Made by a program: the position numbers and the translations under genes. From an uncultured Lachnospiraceae bacterium (GTDB taxonomy: Bacteria; Bacillota; Clostridia; Lachnospirales; Lachnospiraceae), in assembly GCA_910586645.1 (NCBI GenBank), contig CAJUIS010000008.1, positions 25,784-89,783 of the forward strand: a stretch of 64,000 nt of DNA, given 5' to 3'. Shown here piece after piece: positions 58,282 through 64,000 of this stretch. Every line of letters begins with the position of its first letter. The first letter of the stretch is position 1. The notes beneath the pieces are model-generated. The model was not told the origin of the DNA. It saw only the letters and a list, made by a program, of their open reading frames with translations, and made no database searches.

Positions 58282-58818
58282 ATGGAGCGCATTGTGGAAT
58301 GGGTAAAAAATTACAGTATGGTGTTTCTGCTTTTGACAGTATTAGCTTCTGTTTCTGCAAAAAAAGAATATCGAAAATATATTCAGCTTTTTGTGGAAAT
58401 TATACTTGTGATTACACTGGTAAATCCTCTGATTGGCGCAGCCGGAAAATCAGGCGATTTGTTTGAAAAAATATCTTTTGAAAGATTCTGGCAGGAACTT
58501 GAGGGCACAAAGACAGATCGGGAAAAGATGGATTTTTTGAATGATGATTACTATATTGCATATTATGAGAGGGCGATTGAATCGGACGTTGGGCTTATGG
58601 CGGAGAATCTTGGATATGCCGTGATAGAAGCAAACGTTACGCTGGATGAGGAATTTCTGGTAGAGAACATGGAATTAAAAGTAGCAAAAGAAGGTGTGGA
58701 GCCGGTGATTATTGGAACAGTGGAAGAGGAACCGGAGCGCATGGAGATTACTGCTCTGCGGGAAAAAATTGCGGCGTATTATCAGATCCCGGAAGACAGA
58801 ATTACCATTTTGGATTAG
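58282..58818 (+). CDS. spoIIIAF: Stage III sporulation protein AF
   Basis: A 178-residue protein with two N-terminal membrane helices (about 11-27 and 33-52) and a C-terminal alpha/beta domain related to the ring-building motif of secretion systems. It ends with YYQIPEDRITILD. Confidence 0.93.
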   Translation: MERIVEWVKNYSMVFLLLTVLASVSAKKEYRKYIQLFVEIILVITLVNPLIGAAGKSGDLFEKISFERFWQELEGTKTDREKMDFLNDDYYIAYYERAIESDVGLMAENLGYAVIEANVTLDEEFLVENMELKVAKEGVEPVIIGTVEEEPERMEITALREKIAAYYQIPEDRITILD

Positions 58819-58826
58819 GAGGAGCC

Positions 58827-59423
58827 ATGAAGCTTAAGGATTTTTTTCAAAAAAGGGCGTGGAAGAAATGGGACAGGAGCCAGTGGAGCATTCTGATTCT
58901 TACCGGAATTTTGCTTATGGTTATTGCGCTTCCGACAGGAAATAAGAAAGAGAAGGAGGAGAATTTACAGCAGGAAGAAGAAAAATCTGTACAAAGCGCC
59001 ATGGACAAAGAAGATTACATAAAGGAACTGGAACTTAGATTAAAAGATACGCTTTCTAAAATCGAGGGCGCGGGACGGGTTGAAGTAATGATTACTTTGG
59101 AAGACCTGGGTGAAAGCGTCGTTGAAAAAGATACGGTAAATGAGACGTCGGATTTACAGGAATCAGACAGCGCGGGAGGAAACCGGACGGAGAGGAACGC
59201 CCAGACGACACGTTCCTCTGTCTATCAGGAAGGAGACGATGGAAAAACGCCTTTTGTGGGAAAAGAGATAGAACCTAAGGTGGCAGGCGTGCTGATTGTT
59301 GCCCAGGGCGGAGAAAATACGGCGGTAAAGCAAAATATTTCTGAAGCAGTGATGGCATTATTCCAAATAGAGGTGAATAGAATTAAAGTAGTTAAGATGA
59401 ATATTCAGGAGGAAGGACATTGA
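58827..59423 (+). CDS. spoIIIAG: Stage III sporulation protein AG
   Basis: A 198-residue protein with one membrane helix (about 22-38) and an outer ring-forming domain: KIEGAGRVEVMITLED, PKVAGVLIVAQGG and AVMALFQIEVNRIKVVKM. In Bacillus it forms a large ring in the intermembrane space. The middle, rich in Ser, Thr, Glu and Arg, matches the family insertion. AGGAGG precedes the ATG. Confidence 0.95.
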   Translation: MKLKDFFQKRAWKKWDRSQWSILILTGILLMVIALPTGNKKEKEENLQQEEEKSVQSAMDKEDYIKELELRLKDTLSKIEGAGRVEVMITLEDLGESVVEKDTVNETSDLQESDSAGGNRTERNAQTTRSSVYQEGDDGKTPFVGKEIEPKVAGVLIVAQGGENTAVKQNISEAVMALFQIEVNRIKVVKMNIQEEGH

Positions 59424-60241
59424 AAAAGAGATTGAAGAAAAATCAGATTATTATTACAGCATTGGCGCTGATGATTGCGGTTGCCGGATATGTCAGCTAT
59501 ACAAGAAGCAACCTGAATGGCGCAGCGGAAGAGGCAAGCGCAGACATTTCGGAGGATTCCTATGAGATTTCTGACAATCCGATTCTTGAGGGAGAGATTT
59601 TTACGGACACAGACGACGGAAGCCTTGATGTGGCGCAGGGTGAGGGAGAAGGCCAGACAGATACGGCAAAAGCGGACAGCGCTCAGGCGGCAGGCGCAGA
59701 AGCCGCGGAAACCGGAAGCGATATGAATCCGGGAGAAGCTGTTCTGACAAGTTCCACAGTAAATAATGTAGATTTTGCAGCGGAAATGAAACTTGCAAGA
59801 GAGCAGGTCCGTGCAAAAAATAAAGAGACGCTGATTGGAATTGTCAACAGTACGACGCTTACTGACGAACAGAAACAGTCGGCCGTAGATCAGATGATTG
59901 CGCTGACAGACACGGCCGAACGGGAAGCGGCGGCAGAGATGCTTTTGGAGGCAAAAGGGTTTACGGACGTAGTAGTCAGCATTACGGACAATGCCGTTGA
60001 CGTTGTTTTAAATATGGGTGACGTAACTGACGTAAAGCGCGCGCAGATTGAGGACATTGTAAAACGCAAAACAAATATCAATGCGGAAAATATTATTATC
60101 ACTCCAATTGACACGAAGGCTCAGGACGGAAGCGGCTCTGAGACAAACAGCGAGACGCAAAATGAGGGCGGTACACAGACAAATATGACCCAGGCGGAAG
60201 GGGAAACCCAGACGGAAGGAACGGAAACGGAGACAAAATAA
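59420..60241 (+). CDS. spoIIIAH: Stage III sporulation protein AH
   Basis: A 273-residue membrane-anchored ring protein that pairs with forespore SpoIIQ across the septum. One membrane helix lies at about residues 8-26; an acidic low-complexity linker (about 35-105) precedes the YscJ/FliF-like domain (about 120-235) with KGFTDVVVSITDNAVDVV. The last 40 residues are an unusual repetitive Thr/Gln/Glu/Gly tail. The start is TTG at 59420, overlapping spoIIIAG. Confidence 0.94.
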   Translation: MKKRLKKNQIIITALALMIAVAGYVSYTRSNLNGAAEEASADISEDSYEISDNPILEGEIFTDTDDGSLDVAQGEGEGQTDTAKADSAQAAGAEAAETGSDMNPGEAVLTSSTVNNVDFAAEMKLAREQVRAKNKETLIGIVNSTTLTDEQKQSAVDQMIALTDTAEREAAAEMLLEAKGFTDVVVSITDNAVDVVLNMGDVTDVKRAQIEDIVKRKTNINAENIIITPIDTKAQDGSGSETNSETQNEGGTQTNMTQAEGETQTEGTETETK

Positions 60242-60291
60242 GAGGGCCGGCATAACTGGCTCAGAATGGAATGATAAGGTTGGAAAAGAAC

Positions 60292-60326
60292 GGAAGGAAT
60301 CTGTCTGCAGGTTCCTTTCTTTTTTG
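60292..60326 (+). terminator. Probable terminator of the spoIIIA operon
   Basis: GGAAGGAA pairs imperfectly with TTCCTTTC around a loop of about 10 nt and is followed by TTTTTTG. The stem is weak but placed right behind spoIIIAH. Confidence 0.6.
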
Positions 60327-60397
60327 TCTCGGCTATTCCAGAGTTTGTTTTATAATAAAAAAGTATTTTCACGGGGATTTCTCTTACTTACTCAACT

Positions 60398-60425
60398 GAG
60401 CGGGGAGAGGAAATCTCCCCTGCTC
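60398..60425. other. Hairpin of unknown role
   Basis: GAGC and GCTC enclose GGGAGA-GGAAA-TCTCCC, giving two stem segments with a small bulge. No T-tract is present on either strand. It lies between the spoIIIA operon and the cotJC remnant, about 20 bp beyond the remnant's stop codon. Confidence 0.5.
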
Positions 60426-60444
60426 GATGAAGTAAGCGATGAAG

Positions 60445-60666
60445 CTATTTGATTCCGCAGTTTTTGTCAATAACAGGATTGCAGGCATAGAAATTTTTGG
60501 AATCCAGACGATCCTGAATCAGGCGGAGAGCTTCGCCGAAACGCTGGAAGTGGACAACTTCTCTTGCACGTAAGAAACGGATGGGGTCAATAACATCCGG
60601 ATCCTTTACGACACGCAGGATGTTGTCGTAGGTGCTCCTTGCTTTTTGCTCTGCTGCTACCTTGTA
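60445..60666 (-). pseudogene. C-terminal remnant of a CotJC/manganese-catalase-type protein
   Basis: On the minus strand a 73-codon frame ending in TAG at 60445 encodes VAAEQKARSTYDNILRV, DPIRFLRAREVVHFQ, RFGEALRLIQDRLDS and a tail FYACNPVIDKNCGIK. This is the C-terminal third of the ferritin-like CotJC spore-coat/manganese-catalase family, with Glu and His residues used for metal binding. Upstream the frame runs into unrelated sequence and a TGA, so the N-terminal two thirds are missing. The break coincides with the start of the AT-rich mobile region. Confidence 0.82.
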
Positions 60667-60755
60667 AAGACAACAGTGGCAGAAAATTTTTACTCAAAAC
60701 GAAAGGAGAATCCTAATCCGCATGAAAAAAGGAGATTAAGAATCATAAATAAGCA

Positions 60756-60784
60756 TTGCCTATGCGATAATATTCTGATAAAAT
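60756..60784 (+). promoter_or_regulatory. Promoter of the toxin-antitoxin pair
   Basis: TTGCCT (60756-60761) and TAAAAT (60779-60784) with a 17-bp spacer. A small inverted repeat GCAT-TGCCT-ATGC overlaps the -35 and could be the antitoxin's operator, since such pairs usually repress themselves. Confidence 0.6.
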
Positions 60785-60819
60785 TAGGATAAAATAAAAG
60801 ATAAAAGGAGCGCTTAAAT

Positions 60820-61080
60820 ATGATACAAATTCGACCTGTTTCTGACCTTAGAAATAAATTTCCGGAAATTGAAACTATCGTAAACAGCGGAAAACCTGTT
60901 TACCTTACAAAGAATGGCTATGGCGCCATGGTAGTTTTGAGTTTGGAGGAATACGCAAATCTGACAGATAATATAGAGATGAAACTTGACGAAGCCGACA
61001 GGCAGGCTGCAATGACGGAAGAAAGGCTTTCCCATGAAACCGTATTCAGCAATGTAAGGAGTACGATACATGGAAAATAA
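60820..61080 (+). CDS. Phd/YefM family antitoxin
   Basis: An 86-residue antitoxin. The N-terminal DNA-binding part is IRPVSDLRNKFPEIE and GKPVYLTKNGYGAMVVLSLEEY; the C-terminal tail should wrap the toxin. AAAAGGAGCG precedes the ATG. It overlaps the toxin gene by 11 bp, the usual layout for coupled translation. Confidence 0.93.
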   Translation: MIQIRPVSDLRNKFPEIETIVNSGKPVYLTKNGYGAMVVLSLEEYANLTDNIEMKLDEADRQAAMTEERLSHETVFSNVRSTIHGK

Positions 61081-61384
61081 AATTTATCATCTTCGTTATC
61101 TGCCGATTTTTGAACAGGATTTAATCAGTACAACGAATTACATTACCAATGTTTTAAGGAATGAGGACGCTGCTCTGCGTTTGGTTGACGATGCAGAGTC
61201 TGCGATTCTGGAAAGGCTGAATAATCCTGTTGCTTTTGAACCATACGTTTCCGCAAAAAAAAGAGACTATCCCTATTATAGAATCTATGTGAGAAATTAC
61301 GTTATTTATTATGTGGTGATTGATGATGTAATGGAAGTACGGCGTTTGCTGTATGGGGCAAGAGATACAGATAAGCATTTATAA
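61070..61384 (+). CDS. RelE/ParE family toxin
   Basis: A 104-residue toxin of the RelE/ParE superfamily, with YLPIFEQDLISTTNYI, the strand YRIYVRNYVIYYVV and the end VRRLLYGARD. Whether it cuts mRNA (RelE) or inhibits gyrase (ParE) cannot be told, but the sequence is closer to ParE in pattern. It probably helps to retain the mobile region. The convergent LysR gene ends 4 bp beyond its stop. Confidence 0.92.
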   Translation: MENKIYHLRYLPIFEQDLISTTNYITNVLRNEDAALRLVDDAESAILERLNNPVAFEPYVSAKKRDYPYYRIYVRNYVIYYVVIDDVMEVRRLLYGARDTDKHL

Positions 61385-61388
61385 TTTT

Positions 61389-62267
61389 TTATACTTTCTT
61401 GATATTGATAAATTTTAGAATATTTTCGTTAAATGGTTGAATTTCATTATAAATAAAACCAATCTCACGTTTTGGTATAGGTTTAGATAATTGTATTTCT
61501 ATAAGAGAATCTCTTTGTAATTCCTGTGCAACAAATTGTTTGACAACACAAGATATGCCGATTCCCATTTTCGCAAATTCAATAAGCATATCCATATCGT
61601 TTACTTCAAGTATGTGCAAAGGCAGTATATTATTTTGAGCGTAGTAATTGTTGAGGTGCATACGAGAAACATTATCTTTGTTTAGTAACATAATATTGGC
61701 ATATTCAAATATATCGTCATTTTTGCAATTTAACTTATCTCTGTATGCTGGAGTACAGACAAAAATGTATTCAATAAATCCGATGGAATGATATTTTGCA
61801 ATTCGACTGTTTTCTGGTTTTGCCACAAGCGCTAAATCTATGTTGCATTCTTCAATCATAGAATAAGCATTTACTGAAGATGTACATGTAATGGATAAAT
61901 CTGTGCTCGGATATGCAATGGTAAACTCTTTGAGATATGGAAGAAGAAAGTATTTGCACAATACATTGCTGGCAGCTATCCGTAAATATCCTGTGTTTTG
62001 GGGAAATCGAAGAAGATTTTCTGTTTCATGTAAAATACATAATGCTTTTTTTGCGCTGTCATAAAGCCGCCGCCCTTTTTCTGTCAGTTCAACACCCTTG
62101 GACTTTCTGATAAAAAGAGTTGTATTAAGGCTTTCTTCCAATTTCCTTATTGCTATACTTACTGCTGGCTGGGAAATGAAAAGTTGTGCAGCAGCTTTTG
62201 ATATACTTTTATTTTCTGCAACTGAAAGAAATATTTTGTATTTAGCAAGATTATCACAATTGTCCAT
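61389..62267 (-). CDS. LysR family transcriptional regulator
   Basis: A 292-residue regulator. The N-terminal winged helix (AENKSISKAAAQLFISQPAVS) is followed by the linker helix and a periplasmic-binding-like effector domain (about 90-292). The inducer is unknown. It is divergent from a methyltransferase with 112 bp between them, the classic arrangement of a LysR protein and its target. The low GC content sets it apart from the chromosome to the left. Confidence 0.93.
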   Translation of the reverse strand: MDNCDNLAKYKIFLSVAENKSISKAAAQLFISQPAVSIAIRKLEESLNTTLFIRKSKGVELTEKGRRLYDSAKKALCILHETENLLRFPQNTGYLRIAASNVLCKYFLLPYLKEFTIAYPSTDLSITCTSSVNAYSMIEECNIDLALVAKPENSRIAKYHSIGFIEYIFVCTPAYRDKLNCKNDDIFEYANIMLLNKDNVSRMHLNNYYAQNNILPLHILEVNDMDMLIEFAKMGIGISCVVKQFVAQELQRDSLIEIQLSKPIPKREIGFIYNEIQPFNENILKFINIKKV

Positions 62268-62317
62268 GTTATCTCCTTGTATAATTTTAAATTATATATT
62301 TAATAAACTACATATAT

Positions 62318-62350
62318 TTGTATTATATCATTATGGGCTGTATAATTCAA
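62318..62350. promoter_or_regulatory. Overlapping divergent promoters of the LysR and methyltransferase genes
   Basis: Plus strand: TTGTAT (62318-62323), 17 bp, TATAAT (62341-62346). Minus strand: TTGAAT (62345-62350), 17 bp, TATAAT (62322-62327). The two promoters almost fully overlap, so RNA polymerase can occupy only one at a time. Several TA-rich candidates for LysR boxes lie at 62290-62325. Confidence 0.75.
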
Positions 62351-62379
62351 TAAAACCAAAATGTTAAAGGAGAATTTAT

Positions 62380-63159
62380 ATGGCTATATTTGAATTTGAC
62401 GGAGAAAAATATAAAAACTCTTCAAGTCATCAAAAAGAATGGGGAACTGCATTAATTTCACAATTATCACTGAAAGGCAATGAGATAATTTTGGATTTGG
62501 GGTGCGGTGACGGAGTTTTAACAGAGAAACTATCTGATTTAGTACCTAATGGAAAGGTGAAAGGAATTGATTCTTCTATCGGAATGATTCAAACTGCAAG
62601 AAAAATCAAAAGACCAAATCTTGAATTTATTCAGATGGATATTAATACAATGGATTTTAAAAATGAGTTTGATATTATTTATTCGAATGCAGCATTACAT
62701 TGGGTAAAGAATCATAACAGGCTTTTAGAAAAATCCTATACAGCCTTAAAAAATCGTGGAGTGATATTATGGGAATTTGGCGGTGATGGTAATTGTTCCA
62801 ATTTTTTTAAAGTTGTGTGCAATGAGATAAAAAAGGACAAATATGTACAGTATTTTAGTGATTTTGAATGGCCGTGGTTCATGCCGTCAAAATCACAGTA
62901 TGAAGAATTGATTTCCGCAATAGGTTTTACAGCTTTTACAGTTACGGAAATAAATAAGGATAAGCGCTTTCTATCTTCTGACGCAATGATAAATTGGATA
63001 GACCAACCCTCTATTGTTCCGTTTTTAGAACGAGCGCCAAATGAACTAAAAACAAGTTTTCGGAATGGAATAATTAAAGAAATGCTTGGCAGAACACTAC
63101 AACAAGACGGAACTTATTTTGAAACATTTCGGAGAATAAAAGTATATGCAGAAAAATGA
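62380..63159 (+). CDS. Class I SAM-dependent methyltransferase (trans-aconitate methyltransferase-like)
   Basis: A 259-residue enzyme. SAM motif I is ILDLGCGDGVLTEKL, followed by VKGIDSSIGMI, FIQMDINTM and DIIYSNAALHWV. The overall pattern, including WIDQPSIVPFLERAP, resembles trans-aconitate 2-methyltransferase (Tam), which methylates small carboxylic acids; the actual substrate is unknown. AAAGGAGAA precedes the ATG. Likely controlled by the divergent LysR protein. AT-rich codon use. Confidence 0.88.
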   Translation: MAIFEFDGEKYKNSSSHQKEWGTALISQLSLKGNEIILDLGCGDGVLTEKLSDLVPNGKVKGIDSSIGMIQTARKIKRPNLEFIQMDINTMDFKNEFDIIYSNAALHWVKNHNRLLEKSYTALKNRGVILWEFGGDGNCSNFFKVVCNEIKKDKYVQYFSDFEWPWFMPSKSQYEELISAIGFTAFTVTEINKDKRFLSSDAMINWIDQPSIVPFLERAPNELKTSFRNGIIKEMLGRTLQQDGTYFETFRRIKVYAEK

Positions 63160-63204
63160 TTGGACCCTAATTTTTATCTGAAATGATAGTTGATTTATAG
63201 TTTA

Positions 63205-63242
63205 GAGCCTATAATTTTGGAATCATTAAATCTGATAGGCTC
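63205..63242 (+). terminator. Possible terminator after the methyltransferase
   Basis: GAGCCTAT and ATAGGCTC form an 8-bp stem with a 22-nt loop. It is followed by CCCTT rather than a clear T-tract, so termination is uncertain. Confidence 0.4.
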
Positions 63243-63299
63243 CCCTTATGGCAGACAGATGAAATAATAAAACTGTCACTGTAAGGAGGAGCATATTTT

Positions 63300-63480
63300 A
63301 TGGGACAACATTCAAAATACTCTTTTGAAATGGAAGAAAAGTGTCCGCCATTCACTGTTATTTCCGTTGCCGCCGACAGCGATGCACGGGCAATCGAAGA
63401 GATACTAAAAGCGCTATGACGCTTATATCTCGAAAGCCAGCCTGCGTCCATTGTATGATGAATACGGCAATATTCAGTGA
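63300..63480 (+). pseudogene. Frameshifted and truncated helix-turn-helix/sigma-like regulator of conjugative-transposon type
   Basis: GTAAGGAGGAG leads to an ATG at 63300. The frame gives CPPFTVISVAADSDARAIEE then stops at TGA 63417. In the next frame the protein continues as KRYDAYISKASLRPLYDEYGNIQ before TGA at 63478. Joined, it matches the N-terminal half of the small sigma-like helix-turn-helix regulators of Tn916/Tn1549-type elements. A one-base shift and loss of the C-terminal half make it non-functional. Confidence 0.72.
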
Positions 63481-63690
63481 ACTGTAGGCGGTTCTTGAAA
63501 AAGCTGCTGCCAAGCTCTGTATATCAGAATAATGATATGCCCGTATGACACGGTTCGTCCATCAAAATAGGAGTGGTGAAAATCCGGCGGAGTTTTCCAA
63601 AGCTGTCCGATTGCTTATGATACTACATTTTCTTTCATAACATACAAGCATTTTTGCATACTTTGTAATATATTTTGATGAGGTGATTAT
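63481..63690. other. Degenerate spacer in the mobile region
   Basis: About 210 bp without a convincing gene. A short plus-strand frame (MTRFVHQNRSGENPAEFSK, from 63554) looks protein-like but is closed within 32 codons and has no close ribosome site. It may be a fragment of an element gene; I cannot assign it. Confidence 0.4.
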
Positions 63691-63837
63691 TTGGCAAATG
63701 ATATAAAAATAGTTTGCAGAAATGTTTTTAAAACAAAAGAAAAAGCGGCATTTACAAAAGAATATACACGAAAATGGACAGAGTTAATCAATGAATCTGA
63801 AAGGAATAAAGGGCAGCGAATACCTGCCAAATCATAG
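63691..63837 (+). CDS. Small ORF before the recombinase, TnpW-like
   Basis: A 48-residue basic peptide starting at TTG 63691, with GATGAGGTG 8 bp upstream. It reads ANDIKIVCRNVFKTKEKAAF and then TKEYTRKWTELINESERNKG. Its size, basic character and position just ahead of a large serine recombinase resemble the small TnpW protein of Tn4451-type elements; the assignment is tentative. Confidence 0.5.
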   Translation: MANDIKIVCRNVFKTKEKAAFTKEYTRKWTELINESERNKGQRIPAKS

Positions 63838-63857
63838 ATAGACTGTCTCAAAAATGG

Positions 63858-63863
63858 TATAAT
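63858..63863 (+). promoter_or_regulatory. Possible promoter for the recombinase
   Basis: A perfect TATAAT at 63858-63863 with a weak -35 (TAGATA, 63835-63840) at 17 bp. It lies 56 bp before the recombinase start. Confidence 0.4.
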
Positions 63864-63887
63864 TATATCCTGTAGAGATAGTTTGTT

Positions 63888-63914
63888 TTTTCTTCTCTGA
63901 AAAGGAGAAGAAAA
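63888..63914 (+). promoter_or_regulatory. Hairpin hiding the recombinase ribosome-binding site
   Basis: TTTTCTTCTC (63888-63897) pairs perfectly with GAGAAGAAAA (63905-63914) over a 7-nt loop. The Shine-Dalgarno AAAAGGAGAAG falls in the loop and the 3' arm, and the ATG follows 5 bases later. The fold should lower recombinase translation. Confidence 0.75.
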
Positions 63915-63918
63915 CATT

Positions 63919-64000
63919 ATGAGTGCGAAATCTAAGGTTGCTATATATTGCCGCTTATCAGAAGAAGATAGAAACAAACAATCAGAAACAGACGACAGTA
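63919..64000 (+). CDS. Large serine recombinase, N-terminus only (partial)
   Basis: The first 27 residues of a site-specific recombinase that runs off the window. VAIYCRLSEEDRNKQ is the hallmark start of the TnpX/TndX class of large serine recombinases, with S14 as the probable nucleophile. These enzymes excise and insert mobilisable and conjugative elements through a serine-DNA bond. Its presence marks this end of the window as part of an integrated element. Confidence 0.88.
   Translation, partial: MSAKSKVAIYCRLSEEDRNKQSETDDS

Noticed and set aside
1..64000. CRISPR array, tRNA or rRNA genes
   Set aside because: No series of regularly spaced identical repeats and no cloverleaf or conserved rRNA stretch was noticed; a dedicated search such as tRNAscan-SE could still find something missed by eye.

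Overview
The window looks like chromosomal DNA of a spore-forming, probably anaerobic Firmicute of the class Clostridia, most likely family Lachnospiraceae. The support is a complete spoIIIA sporulation operon, a complete six-gene rnf operon, the hrcA-grpE-dnaK-dnaJ order with a perfect CIRCE element, the cmk-ispH-S1 order, the ireB-ruvX-DUF1292-RNase J run, strong AGGAGG ribosome sites and many GTG/TTG starts. No rRNA, tRNA or CRISPR array was seen. Genus and species cannot be read from the sequence by eye.

Layout. Positions 1-5.2 kb: the tail of an unknown gene, a very large secreted GH84 beta-N-acetylglucosaminidase and an RpiR-type sugar-sensing regulator. 5.2-10 kb: a FAD oxidoreductase, cytidylate kinase, IspH, an S1-domain protein and CheR. 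10-14.6 kb, minus strand: a Bce-type two-component system with its ABC transporter, the usual design of an antimicrobial-peptide resistance module, with a candidate operator in front of the transporter. 14.7-15.8 kb: an RNase H-like nuclease. 16-21 kb: rnfCDGEAB, an ion-pumping ferredoxin:NAD+ oxidoreductase. 21-23 kb, minus strand: a membrane-anchored M15 peptidase and the flavin transferase ApbE, which probably loads FMN onto RnfD and RnfG. 23.3-28.7 kb: the heat-shock operon plus a coiled-coil J-domain-like protein. 28.8-41 kb: mostly RNA modification and RNA turnover genes (prmA, rsmE, a cysteine desulfurase with thiI, mtaB, ireB, ruvX, RNase J, YlbF, a short MltG-like protein, trmR, a U32-family tRNA hydroxylation protein) and a lactonase-fold protein. 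41-46 kb: a hybrid sensor kinase and a secreted SGNH hydrolase. 46-51 kb: aroC, an AT-rich gap, a remnant of a leucine-rich-repeat protein, a small membrane protein and alaS. 51-54.7 kb: a second giant secreted glycosidase. 54.8-60.2 kb: rpsU and spoIIIAA-AH.

From about 60.4 kb to the end the DNA becomes richer in A+T and mobile in character. It holds a cotJC remnant cut off at its N-terminus, a Phd/ParE toxin-antitoxin pair, a LysR regulator divergent from a methyltransferase, a frameshifted regulator of the conjugative-transposon type, a small TnpW-like ORF and the start of a large serine recombinase that runs off the window. I read this as one end of an integrated element that may have interrupted cotJC.

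The most unusual observations are these: two secreted glycosidases and a small remnant that share a basic leucine-rich-repeat tail; a phage-baseplate-like insert between the two catalytic glutamates of one glycosidase; an HPr-like protein that keeps the regulatory serine motif but lacks the phosphocarrier histidine; a hairpin that buries the ribosome site of the serine recombinase; and two face-to-face overlapping promoters between the LysR and methyltransferase genes. No wholly new multi-gene system could be demonstrated by reading alone.
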